Below are positions 10,001 to 17,076 of a stretch of 64,000 bases of DNA, piece after piece. The stretch's first letter is position 1. Every line of letters begins with the position of its first letter. The notes under the pieces were generated by a model that worked only from the letters and a program-made list of their open reading frames with translations, was not told where the DNA came from and searched no databases. The stretch covers positions 1,550,001 to 1,614,000 of the forward strand of contig NZ_NFZS01000001.1 of assembly GCF_003264855.1 (NCBI RefSeq), given 5' to 3'. The position numbers and the translations under genes are program-made. This stretch comes from Dyella jiangningensis (GTDB lineage Bacteria; Pseudomonadota; Gammaproteobacteria; Xanthomonadales; Rhodanobacteraceae).

Positions 10001-10462
10001 GTTGCGATAACCCGCGGCTTCCAGTCGCCGCTGCTCGGTGGCGAGGTCCAGCTTCTGGCCCTTCTTCACCATCAGCCCGCTGCCGGTGATGTGGCTGCGC
10101 GGGGCGATGCGCTGCATCAGCGTGGCGATCGGCACCACCAGCACGCCGCGTTGCGTGTTCGGCAACTGGAACAGCGTGGCGATGCGCTGGGAGACGATGT
10201 CCGGATGCGGGCTGAACACGTCGTAGGGCAGCGTTTCCCAATCGGGGAAATGCAGCACGGGGAGGTTGCCGGCGAAGACGCGCAGCTCCTCCTCCAGTGC
10301 ATGGGCACGTTGCGTGTCGCGGGTCACCGCGACCAGCAGGCCCTGATGGGTGCGCGCGGCTTCGGCCACCAGCAGGGCGCGCGAGGAGCCATGCGGCGAC
10401 GTCCAGAAACGGCGCTGCTTGGGGCTGGTGGGCAGGGACGGATGCGGGATCGTTTGGGCCAT
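7007..10462 (-). CDS. mfd: Transcription-repair coupling factor Mfd
   Basis: A 1151-residue Mfd, the full length expected. It removes RNA polymerase stalled at DNA lesions and recruits UvrA for nucleotide excision repair. Order of domains: UvrB-like N-terminal region with a DWETLPYD segment, RNA-polymerase-interacting CarD-like domain near 470-560, then a RecG-type double-stranded DNA translocase with Walker A GDVGFGKTE (about residue 630) and Walker B DEEQ (about 730), and a C-terminal TRCF regulatory domain. The frame runs open upstream to 10693, but MAQTIPHPSL at 10462 is the family-like start. A long open frame on the opposite strand is only a shadow. Confidence 0.97.
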   Translation of the reverse strand: MAQTIPHPSLPTSPKQRRFWTSPHGSSRALLVAEAARTHQGLLVAVTRDTQRAHALEEELRVFAGNLPVLHFPDWETLPYDVFSPHPDIVSQRIATLFQLPNTQRGVLVVPIATLMQRIAPRSHITGSGLMVKKGQKLDLATEQRRLEAAGYRNVPQVAEPGDFAVRGALIDIFPMGAAEPYRIELFDDEIESIRSFDPETQRSQQQVERIELLPAREFPLTENAAKDFRTHLRERFPIDVRRCPLYQDMKEGVTPGGIEYYLPMFFEQTATLFDYLADNAVFLLGEAAMESAEQFWTQTGERYDQRAHDIERPVLPPAELYLQPEQLREQLNKRLRIELVESGHEHAQASGTQPALELPLNRKGEEPGTSLRHFLASYPGRVLIAADSAGRREALIEQLASAGLKPDAVDGWTAFVAANEKPRFAITIASLEQGFALTEPALTVLTERELFGERVRTERKRRRGAARDPESIIRDLTELTIGAPIVHVDHGVGRYQGLVSMELGGMEGEFLTIEYAKGDKLYVPVAQLGLVSRYTGTAPELAPLHSLGGDAWERARRKAAEKVRDVAAELLAIYAQREARGGESLPIDRQLVEEFGASFPFEETPDQEHAINAVLTDLAAPRAMDRVICGDVGFGKTEVALRAAFAAATAGKQVAVLVPTTLLAQQHYRNFADRFADWPVRVDVLSRFKSTKEVNEALKRLADGQIDVIVGTHKLLAPDIRFKNLGLVVVDEEQRFGVRQKEQLKKLRAEVDLLTMTATPIPRTLNMAMSGLRDLSLIATPPAHRMAVRTFISTWEPALIREAFQRELQRGGQVYFLHNEVDTIERAAREVEELIPEARIGIAHGQMPERELERVMADFHRQRFNVLVCTTIIETGIDIPTANTIIINRADRFGLAQLHQLRGRVGRSHHRAYAYLVVPDRKAMTADAEKRLEALASLEELGAGFTLATHDLEIRGAGELLGDEQSGQIQEIGFGLYTELLERAVRALKSGKVPDFDLSSEHETEVELHLPALIPDDYLPDVHTRLTLYKRIASARNEDHLRDLQVEMIDRFGLLPDPAKQLFAVAQLKLMATPLGIRKLDFGANGGRITFRDKPEVEPMAIIRLIQSQPRVYKLDGQDKLKVILDLPGASERIRAAQEVLVQLGARRPG

Positions 10463-10526
10463 GCGTACGCGGGATCGGAGGGCGGCTTCGTCGGGCGGCG
10501 CCGCGAAAGCGGGCAAGTGTAACGCG

Positions 10527-10551
10527 AGCGCCCCGGACGGACCGGGGCGCT
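10527..10551 (-). terminator. Hairpin downstream of GNAT gene
   Basis: AGCGCCCCGG and CCGGGGCGCT form a 10-bp perfect stem with a 5-base loop, between the end of the GNAT gene and the start of mfd on the same strand. No U tract follows, so terminator activity is tentative. Confidence 0.45.
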
Positions 10552-10617
10552 GGCTTGGTGACCTGTTGTTGGGGCGCGCTGCCTGCGCGACAACCCTTCC
10601 GCCGTGCGTGGCGCGGA

Positions 10618-11229
10618 TCAGAGCTGCAGGGAGATCTGCGTCGTGCCGGGCTCTTCCGGCGTCAGGCGGCGGACGAAGCCCAGTTCCTTGCACAGGTGCA
10701 GCATGGGGCGGTTCTCCAGCAGCACATAGCCCCAGATCTCATGCAGGCCACGGCGACGGCAGTCGTCCACCAGGCGCTGCATCAGCAAGGCGCCCAGGCC
10801 CTGGCGGGTCCATTCGCGCTCGACCAGCACCGAGAACTCGGCACTGTTGGCGGCTTCGTCGACGTAGATGCGGCCCACGCCGCGGATCTCGGCCGGATGC
10901 ACGGTCTCGTCCATCAGCACGAAGGCGGTTTCCAGGGCAGGATCGATGCGGCAGAGGCGCTGGGCCATCGGCTCGGGCAGCTCGCCCATCGAATGCAGGA
11001 AGCGACGGCGGATGTCTTCGGGAGACAGCCGTCCGAACTGGCGCTTGAGGGCCGCAACGTCTCCCGGTTCGATGCCGCGCAGGCGCAGTTCGCGGCCGTC
11101 GTGGGCATGCACCAGCTCACCTTTCGGGCGTGGCAGCTCGAGGAGGCGTGGCCGGGCAAATCGCTCCCGGCTGCGCAGGGGGAGGGCGCGGCGGGTATTG
11201 GTGAGATCGATCGCGGTGCTCATGGCCAT
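10618..11229 (-). CDS. GNAT family N-acetyltransferase
   Basis: A 203-residue protein. An N-terminal extension of about 40 residues is followed by a GNAT acetyltransferase fold: strand 1 with ELRLRGIEPGD, an acidic-rich middle, the acetyl-CoA pyrophosphate loop REWTRQGLGALLM (Arg/Gln-x-x-Gly-x-Gly/Ala), and the C-terminal EIWGYVLLENRPMLHLCKELGF typical of the superfamily. It resembles the GNAT module of acyl-CoA-synthetase-type Pat enzymes, but no CoA-binding domain is attached. Substrate is unknown. A second in-frame ATG two codons later is equally possible. It is apparently monocistronic. Confidence 0.82.
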   Translation of the reverse strand: MAMSTAIDLTNTRRALPLRSRERFARPRLLELPRPKGELVHAHDGRELRLRGIEPGDVAALKRQFGRLSPEDIRRRFLHSMGELPEPMAQRLCRIDPALETAFVLMDETVHPAEIRGVGRIYVDEAANSAEFSVLVEREWTRQGLGALLMQRLVDDCRRRGLHEIWGYVLLENRPMLHLCKELGFVRRLTPEEPGTTQISLQL

Positions 11230-11404
11230 ACTTTACCGTATTGTGTGCGATGCAACATGAATGAAACTCCTTTTGGAGAGGGCTTCCAAGAGGCTCTATG
11301 TCGCACCGCATTGCCGATGCGGCGCCCACGCGCGGCTATGGCGCCGCTGACACGCCAGAATGCGCCTTTGGAGCATGTCAGTCGGTCGAGGGAGGGTGAA
11401 ATCC

Positions 11405-11794
11405 ATGGCAGCGAGCAAAGGCATGACGGTTGCCCAGCTGGAGGCGCTCTGCGGGCGTCTGCCCGGGGCGACGCGGGACATCAAATGGGGCGCCGACCTG
11501 GTGTTCAGCGTGGGCGGCAAGATGTTCGCCGTGACGCCGGCCGATAGCAGCGAGGCAGGCCGGCTCGCCTTCAAGGTGCCCGATGATCGCTTCCTGGAAC
11601 TCACGGACCAGCCCGGTATCATCGCGTCCCCCTATCTGGCCCGCGCCCGCTGGGTGTCGGTGGTCGAACCCCGGCGATTCACTACCGCCGAACTCGCCAC
11701 GCATATCGAGACCTCCTACGGCCTGGTGCGGGCCAGGCTCACCAAGAAGATGCAGGCGGAACTGGGCCCATGGCCCACGGAGAAAGCGAAGTGA
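11405..11794 (+). CDS. MmcQ/YjbR family DNA-binding-like protein
   Basis: A 129-residue single-domain protein of the MmcQ/YjbR family (double wing fold related to CyaY), with the usual Cys-x-x-Leu-Pro-Gly-Ala start, a KWGADLVFSVGGKMFA core and a C-terminal helix with SYGLVRARL. Members are small cytoplasmic proteins, proposed to bind DNA, of uncertain role. The start at 11405 has a strong GGAGGGTG site; in-frame ATGs upstream do not. Its stop overlaps a GTG that begins the next gene (GTGA), so the pair is translationally coupled. Confidence 0.82.
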   Translation: MAASKGMTVAQLEALCGRLPGATRDIKWGADLVFSVGGKMFAVTPADSSEAGRLAFKVPDDRFLELTDQPGIIASPYLARARWVSVVEPRRFTTAELATHIETSYGLVRARLTKKMQAELGPWPTEKAK

Positions 11795-12186
11795 AGCAAC
11801 ACATCGGAAGCATCGCGCTGGTCGTGGCCGACTACGACGACGCCATTGCCTGGTACACGACGGTGCTTGGTTTCCAGCTGGTCGAGGACACCGACATGGG
11901 CGGTGGCAAGCGCTGGGTCATCGTTGCGCCGCCCGGCGCCACGGAAACACGCCTGTTGCTGGCGAAGGCGTCAGGTGCGGAGCAGGCCGCACGCGTGGGC
12001 GACCAGACTGGCGGCCGCGTCTTCCTGCTGCTGCACACGGATGATTTCTGGCGCGACTACGAGCGCATGCGTGGAGCGGGTGCGGAGTTCTGCGAAGAGC
12101 CGCGCACGGAGAGCTATGGCACCGTGGTGGTGTTCAAGGATCTGTACGGCAACAAGTGGGATTTGCTGCAGCTGGCGTCGCCCTGA
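11791..12186 (+). CDS. VOC family protein
   Basis: A 131-residue glyoxalase-type protein. The domain begins directly with KQHIGSIALVVADYDDAIAWY, the usual N-terminus of this VOC subfamily, and ends with GTVVVFKDLYGNKWDL, the strand that normally carries the metal-ligand Glu/Asp region. I choose the GTG at 11791, which overlaps the stop of the YjbR gene in a GTGA and has GGAG nine bases upstream; an ATG at 11770 would add seven residues with no family support. Substrate is unknown. Confidence 0.8.
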   Translation: MKQHIGSIALVVADYDDAIAWYTTVLGFQLVEDTDMGGGKRWVIVAPPGATETRLLLAKASGAEQAARVGDQTGGRVFLLLHTDDFWRDYERMRGAGAEFCEEPRTESYGTVVVFKDLYGNKWDLLQLASP

Positions 12187-12191
12187 TTCCT

Positions 12192-12274
12192 TGTAGGAGC
12201 GCACCCGCTGCGCGAAGGGCCTACAGCACGGGAAGATCGCCACGCCGCGGTTGCGCACTGGGTGCGCTCCTACA
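12192..12274. repeat. REP-like inverted pair (REPIN), copy 1
   Basis: Two copies of a 24-base unit TGTAGGAGCGCACCC-(G/A)-(C/G)-TGCGC-(G/A)-A face each other across about 35 bases. The same paired unit recurs at 14782-14850. The arrangement fits REP doublets, which are spread by RAYT transposases and often sit downstream of genes; here it lies between convergent genes. Confidence 0.75.
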
Positions 12275-12286
12275 GTGGAGGGGACA

Positions 12287-13195
12287 TCAATCCGCCACGT
12301 CCGGCTCGAAGAAGCTCCAGCGGATGTCCGGGAAGCGCTCCTTCATCGCGCGCTCGACGTCGTTGATGTTGGCGATCAGGGTTGCCTGATCCGGCGCGGG
12401 CGACATGCGGGCCTTGACGGCCACCATCACGTCTGGACCCATCTGCAGCGTGATGAGGTTGAGCACGACGTCCACTTCAGGACGCGCATTGACGAAGGCG
12501 AGCATTTCTTCGCGCCGTGCGGGCTCGACGCCTTGGCCGATCAGCAGCGCCTTCACTTCGTAGGCCACGGCGATGGCGACGACGACCAGCAGTGCGCCGA
12601 TGACGATGGTGCCGATGGCGTCGTAGAGAAGGTTGCCGGTGATCATGGTGGCGAGCACCGCGACGAGCGCGACGCTGAGGCCCAGCAGCGCCGCGAGATC
12701 TTCGCCGAAGATCACCAGCAACTCGCTGGAGCGCGTCTCGTGGAACCATCGCCACAGGCTGCGTTCCCCGCGTGCCTTGTTCACTTCGGTGAGACAGCCG
12801 TGCATCGAGATGGATTCGGCCACCACGCCGAAGCCGAGCACGCCGATGGCCAGCCAGGGCCATTTCAGCGGTTCGGGATGGCTGAGTTTGTGGATGCCTT
12901 CGTAGATCGAAAACATGCCGCCGACGCTGAACAGCAGCATCGCCACCAGGAACGACCAGAAATACGGTGCACGGCCCCAACCCAGCGGATACTCATCCGA
13001 CGGCGGGCGATCGGCCTGGCGCATGCCCAACAGCAGCAGCCCCTGGTTGCCGCAATCGGCGAGTGAGTGCACCGCTTCGGCCATCATCGCCCCCGAGCCG
13101 GTGACGAAGGCGGCGACGAGCTTGCTGATAAAGATGGCGAAGTTGGCGCCGAGAGCGAGCAGGATCGCTCTCAGCGAATTGGCGTGGCCTGACAT
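12287..13195 (-). CDS. Cation diffusion facilitator family transporter
   Basis: A 302-residue inner-membrane cation/proton antiporter of the CDF (SLC30) superfamily. There are about six hydrophobic helices in the first two thirds and a C-terminal cytoplasmic ferredoxin-like domain (PEVDVVLNLITLQMGPD). The helix-2 metal site HSLADCGNQ has the canonical His-x-x-x-Asp. At helix 5 the usual His-x-x-x-Asp reads GEDLAA, as in SLC30A9-like members, so the transported metal (Zn, Co, Fe or Mn) cannot be given. It is transcribed alone and ends just after a REP doublet. Start ATG at 13195 begins MSGHANSL, a common N-terminus in this group. Confidence 0.86.
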   Translation of the reverse strand: MSGHANSLRAILLALGANFAIFISKLVAAFVTGSGAMMAEAVHSLADCGNQGLLLLGMRQADRPPSDEYPLGWGRAPYFWSFLVAMLLFSVGGMFSIYEGIHKLSHPEPLKWPWLAIGVLGFGVVAESISMHGCLTEVNKARGERSLWRWFHETRSSELLVIFGEDLAALLGLSVALVAVLATMITGNLLYDAIGTIVIGALLVVVAIAVAYEVKALLIGQGVEPARREEMLAFVNARPEVDVVLNLITLQMGPDVMVAVKARMSPAPDQATLIANINDVERAMKERFPDIRWSFFEPDVAD

Positions 13196-13241
13196 CGTGC
13201 ATTCCCTTGGACGAAGGCCACAGTGTAAACGGCGACTGCCG

Positions 13242-13757
13242 TCAGTGGACCACGCCCACGCCGATGCCGAAGCTCACGTTGGACTTGCCGCTCTCCATTT
13301 CGGCGGCCGTCCACACATGCGACTGCGCCACGCTCACCGTGGGAAACACGTAACCGGCCTCGCCCACGTTGCCGTTGCGGCTGCCGGTGATGCGGCCAGT
13401 GAGCGTGATCAGCGAACCGGAGGGATAGTCGAACGATTCGACATAACCCGGCACGACGGCGACGAAGCGACCCCAGCCGCCGCCGTTGTCCACCTTGGGA
13501 CGCTGCGAGCTGTCCAGCGGGTAGCCAAGGATCTCGATCTCGCTGTGGTCGTGGAAGTTGTTCACCTGCACGATGCGGCCGCCCCAGATCACGTCTGCGT
13601 TCGCAAAGCGCTCTGGCGATTGCGCCACCGCGTTCGGAGGAACCGCGATGGTGTTGGTCGAAGGCTTGTAGATCGGCGCGGGAGCGCATGCGGCCAGAGC
13701 CGTCAGGCTGGCGATCGCCATGCCGCGAAGCAGATAGGAAGCGAGACGGACAGGCAT
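13242..13757 (-). CDS. Slp family outer membrane lipoprotein
   Basis: A 171-residue lipoprotein of the Slp family (starvation-inducible/carbon-starvation lipoprotein of enterobacteria). The lipobox is LTALAAC with lipidated Cys24, and Ala at +2 predicts outer-membrane sorting. The mature part shows the Slp pattern VIWGGRIVQVNNF, then EILGYPLDSSQRP, then a GRFVAVVPGYVESFDY segment. Role in other bacteria: acid or starvation survival, mechanism unknown. The start at 13757 has CGGAG seven bases upstream; longer open frame upstream is a shadow of rlmJ. It is co-directional with rlmJ, 91 bases downstream of it. Confidence 0.88.
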   Translation of the reverse strand: MPVRLASYLLRGMAIASLTALAACAPAPIYKPSTNTIAVPPNAVAQSPERFANADVIWGGRIVQVNNFHDHSEIEILGYPLDSSQRPKVDNGGGWGRFVAVVPGYVESFDYPSGSLITLTGRITGSRNGNVGEAGYVFPTVSVAQSHVWTAAEMESGKSNVSFGIGVGVVH

Positions 13758-13848
13758 GACAGGCTCCGGCGTTCCAGACGGGGACGCCATGAGCTTAGCC
13801 GGCCTCGGGCAAGCGTGGTAGGCAACAGCGGTGCATGTCGCCCGGCGT

Positions 13849-14730
13849 TCAGGCCTGGGTTTCTTCCACCAGCCAGTCGAGGCGCCATTCGGCCCGGCGT
13901 TCCTGCGAGAGCAGCGGTGCCATGGCGCGCAGCGAATCGCGCAGCACGTCGTCGAGCTTCCAGGGCGCGTTGAGGATGACCATGCCCGAACCATTGAGGC
14001 GCAGCGGTGAATCGTCGGGATGCACGAGCAGTTCGGCACGCAGCACACGGCGGGCGCCGCAACGCTGCAGCCAGCGGTGGAAGGGTTGCACCTGGCTGCG
14101 CAGCTTGATCGGGTACCAGACGGCATAGACGCCGGTGGGCCAGCGCTGCAGGGCCAGCTTGAGCGCCTGCTCGATCACGCGGTACTCGGCGTCCTGCGCC
14201 TCGTAGGGCGGATCGATCAGCACCAGGCCGCGCTTTTCCTTGGGCGGCAGCAACGCCTTCAGCGCTTCATAACCGTTGCGCTCATGGACATGGACGCGGT
14301 GATCGTGGCGGAACAGCTCGCGCAGGCGCGTGGCTTCTTCCGGGTGCAGTTCGCACAGCTGCGCGCTGTCGGTTTCGCGCATGGCGTTCGCCACCTGCAA
14401 GGGCGAGCCTGGATAAAGCTTCAGGCCGTGTTCGTTGCCCGGTACGCGGAGGATCGCGTCCAGCCAGCGGCGCAGCAGCGGCGGCAGTGGTTCGGAACGC
14501 CCACCGGAGGCATGGAGATCGGGGAACAGCAGGCGCGCGATGCCGTCCTTGTATTCGCCCGTCTTGCCGGCCTCGGTGCTGTCCAGCGCATAGCAGCCGC
14601 TGCCGGCATGGGTGTCGACGAAGGCGAACGGCGTGGCCTTGGCCTGCAAGGCTTCGATCAGCGCGAACAGCACCGTGTGCTTGAGGACATCGGCGAAGTT
14701 GCCGGCGTGGTAGGCGTGACGGTAGTTCAT
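13849..14730 (-). CDS. rlmJ: 23S rRNA (adenine2030-N6)-methyltransferase RlmJ
   Basis: A 293-residue RlmJ, which methylates A2030 of 23S rRNA. The N-terminal signature YRHAYHAGNFADVLKH (residues 3-18) and the catalytic motif IV DPPY (173-176) are both present, with the inserted helical domain between SAM motifs X and IV as in the family. I set the start at MNYRHAY; an ATG two codons earlier is possible and neither has a clear ribosome site. A REP doublet lies about 50 bases upstream, so the promoter must be close or within it. Confidence 0.93.
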   Translation of the reverse strand: MNYRHAYHAGNFADVLKHTVLFALIEALQAKATPFAFVDTHAGSGCYALDSTEAGKTGEYKDGIARLLFPDLHASGGRSEPLPPLLRRWLDAILRVPGNEHGLKLYPGSPLQVANAMRETDSAQLCELHPEEATRLRELFRHDHRVHVHERNGYEALKALLPPKEKRGLVLIDPPYEAQDAEYRVIEQALKLALQRWPTGVYAVWYPIKLRSQVQPFHRWLQRCGARRVLRAELLVHPDDSPLRLNGSGMVILNAPWKLDDVLRDSLRAMAPLLSQERRAEWRLDWLVEETQA

Positions 14731-14781
14731 GGTCATGGAGGCGCCGGATGGCAGGCGATTATACGGCCCCGCCGCCTCCAC

Positions 14782-14850
14782 TGTAGGAGCGCACCCAGTG
14801 CGCGATCGACGCCCCATTCCACGCGGTCGCGCACTGGATGCGCTCCTGCA
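14782..14850. repeat. REP-like inverted pair (REPIN), copy 2
   Basis: Same 24-base unit as at 12192-12274, in inverted orientation with a 21-base spacer. Here it lies between the divergent rlmJ gene and the copper operon. The right arm differs from the left at two positions. This and the first copy are the only two I found in the window. Confidence 0.75.
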
Positions 14851-14920
14851 TGGGACTGCACGTCTTGCGGAGCCACCTCCAGAGTTGAGCGGGTGGTGCG
14901 ACGGTGGCTATGCTCCCGTC

Positions 14921-15268
14921 ATGACCCGCCATCTTTTCCGTCATCTGCGTCGTTGCCGCGCCCTGTTCGCGCTGGCTCTGTGCGCGTGGCTGGCGCTGGG
15001 CAGCGCGGCGTGGGCGCAGCCCGAGGATTGCTGCGCGTCGATGGCGGCGTCGATGGGCATGTCAGTGCCGCACGCGCCGGACCATGGCGCGGCGCATTCG
15101 ATCACGATGGCAGCTGACGGCTGCTGTGCGCATGCCTCGGTCAGCGTGCCGCCGTCGTCATGGGGGCCGGTAGCCGAGGCAGAGCCTGCCAGCCAGGGCT
15201 GGCTGTCGCGTCGGGAGACGGCGCCCCAGCCGGTATACGAACCGCCCTTGCGACCGCCGGTCGCCTGA
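14921..15268 (+). CDS. Small secreted Cys/His/Met protein preceding copAB (CopL-like position)
   Basis: A 115-residue exported protein. A signal peptide (hydrophobic core at residues 14-30) ends near Ala-Gln/Pro-Glu. The mature part begins with a CC pair (37-38), then Met- and His-rich sequence (SMGMSVPHAPDHG), a second CCAH group (68-71) and a Pro-rich tail. These are soft-metal ligands. It sits 80 bases before copA on the same strand, the place occupied in Xanthomonas by copL, a regulatory/metal-binding protein needed for copper-induced copAB expression. Sequence likeness to CopL is only compositional, so I name it by position. It probably binds Cu in the periplasm. Confidence 0.65.
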   Translation: MTRHLFRHLRRCRALFALALCAWLALGSAAWAQPEDCCASMAASMGMSVPHAPDHGAAHSITMAADGCCAHASVSVPPSSWGPVAEAEPASQGWLSRRETAPQPVYEPPLRPPVA

Positions 15269-15348
15269 TTCTCCGTTCGATGCACGGGGCCGGATCATCG
15301 GCCGATTCGACGCGCCCGCCTCGCGGGCACGACTGACGGAGCAGGACC

Positions 15349-17076
15349 ATGAACAAGCAGGAACCGCGCGGCTTTCAACTGCCGCGTCGGCGTTTCGTCC
15401 AGGGGCTGGCGCTGGGTGGCGTCGCCGCTGGCCTGGGACTTTGGCGCGGCGACGCGCTGGCCCAGATCGCCATGCCGCGCGCCGAACTCCGCGGCAACCA
15501 TTTCGAACTGGAGATCGGCGAGCTGCCGGTCGACTACACCGGGCGCAAGCGCATCGCCACGGTGGTGAATGGGCAGCTGCCCGCGCCGCTGCTGCGCTGG
15601 CGCCAGGGCGACACGGTGACGCTGCGCGTGCGCAACCGGCTGCGCGAAACCAGCTCCATCCACTGGCACGGCATCGTGTTGCCGGCGGACATGGACGGCG
15701 TGCCCGGCCTGAGTTTCGACGGCATACCGCCTGGCGGCGAATACGTCTATCGCTTCACGGTGAACCAGGCGGGCACGTACTGGTACCACAGCCATTCGCG
15801 CTTCCAGGAGCAGACCGGGCTGTATGGCCCGATCGTGGTCGAGCCGCGCGATGGCGAGCGCCACGCGGCGGATCGCGACTACGTGGTGCTGTTGAACGAC
15901 TGGACCGATCTCGACCCGGAAACCGTCTACGCCAACCTGAAGAAGCAGGGCGGTTACTACAACGTCGGCAAGCGTACGGTGGGCGACTTCCTGCGCGATG
16001 CGGGGCGCGACGGCCTGTCGGGCGCGCTGGCCGAACGGCGCATGTGGAACCAGATGCGCATGGACCCCACCGACCTGGCCGACGTTTCCGCCGTGGCCTA
16101 CACGTATCTGGTGAACGGGCAGACGCCGGCCGGCAATTGGACAGGACTGTTCAACGCGGGCGAGAAGATCCGGCTGCGCTTCATCAATGGCTCGTCGATG
16201 ACCTTCTTCGATGTGCGCATCCCGGGTTTGAAGATGACCGTGGTGGCGGCCGACGGGCAGGCGATCGAGCCGGTGAGCGTGGATGAGTTCCGCATCGGTA
16301 CGGCCGAAACCTACGACGTGATCGTGCAGCCGTCCGCTGATCGCGCGTGGACCATCTTCGCCCAGAGCATGGATCGCACGGGTTACGCACGCGCCACGCT
16401 TGCGCCTCGCATCGGCATGACGGCCGACGTGCCGTCGCTCGATCCGCGTCCGCTGCTGAGCATGGGCGACATGATGGGCGCGATGGATCACGGCGGCATG
16501 GGGCACGACATGTCCGGCATGGACATGATGGCGATGCCCGGCATGTCGATGTCGATGCACCACGAGCCTGCGCCTTCGCTGAAGACCGGGCCGGAGGTCG
16601 ACATGCGAGTGGCCGCGCCGCGACGCAACCTCGACGATCCTGGCGTGGGGTTGCGCGACAACGGCCGCCGGGTGCTCAGCTATGCGGACCTGCACGCGAT
16701 CGATGCGCCGATCTCGCCGAACGTCGACCGCGAACTCACCCTGCACCTCACCGGCAACATGGAGCGTTACCTGTGGTCGTTCGACGGCAGGCGCGCCTCG
16801 GCCGCGGAGCCGCTGCGCTTCCGCCATGGCGAGCACCTGCGCGTGACGCTGGTGAACGACACCATGATGACCCACCCGATCCACCTGCATGGCATGTGGA
16901 GCGAGCTGGAGTCGCCGGACGGCTCGTTCCAGGCGCGCAAGCACACGGTGATGGTGCAGCCGGCGCAGCAGCTGAGTTATCGCGTGAGCGCCGATGCCCC
17001 GGGACGCTGGGCGTACCACTGCCATCTGCTCTACCACATGGAGGCGGGCATGTTCCGCGAGGTGGTGGTGGCATGA
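15349..17076 (+). CDS. copA: Copper resistance multicopper oxidase CopA
   Basis: A 575-residue periplasmic multicopper oxidase (PcoA/CopA type) that oxidises Cu(I) and confers copper resistance. A twin-arginine signal RRRFVQG occurs at residues 13-19, so it is exported folded with its copper. Copper sites: HWHG (105-108), WYHSHS (145-150), HPIHLHG (about 510) and HCHLLYHMEAGM (about 558-569). A Met/His-rich insertion lies near residues 371-404, as in CopA proteins that bind extra Cu(I). The start has an upstream GGAGCAGG. Its stop overlaps copB in an ATGA. Confidence 0.96.
   Translation: MNKQEPRGFQLPRRRFVQGLALGGVAAGLGLWRGDALAQIAMPRAELRGNHFELEIGELPVDYTGRKRIATVVNGQLPAPLLRWRQGDTVTLRVRNRLRETSSIHWHGIVLPADMDGVPGLSFDGIPPGGEYVYRFTVNQAGTYWYHSHSRFQEQTGLYGPIVVEPRDGERHAADRDYVVLLNDWTDLDPETVYANLKKQGGYYNVGKRTVGDFLRDAGRDGLSGALAERRMWNQMRMDPTDLADVSAVAYTYLVNGQTPAGNWTGLFNAGEKIRLRFINGSSMTFFDVRIPGLKMTVVAADGQAIEPVSVDEFRIGTAETYDVIVQPSADRAWTIFAQSMDRTGYARATLAPRIGMTADVPSLDPRPLLSMGDMMGAMDHGGMGHDMSGMDMMAMPGMSMSMHHEPAPSLKTGPEVDMRVAAPRRNLDDPGVGLRDNGRRVLSYADLHAIDAPISPNVDRELTLHLTGNMERYLWSFDGRRASAAEPLRFRHGEHLRVTLVNDTMMTHPIHLHGMWSELESPDGSFQARKHTVMVQPAQQLSYRVSADAPGRWAYHCHLLYHMEAGMFREVVVA

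Noticed and set aside
6080-10522. A 1480-codon open frame on the plus strand
   Set aside because: It lies antisense to mfd and the LysR gene, which have clear families and starts. Its protein is Arg/His/Gln/Ala-rich without any motif, as expected for a GC-driven shadow.
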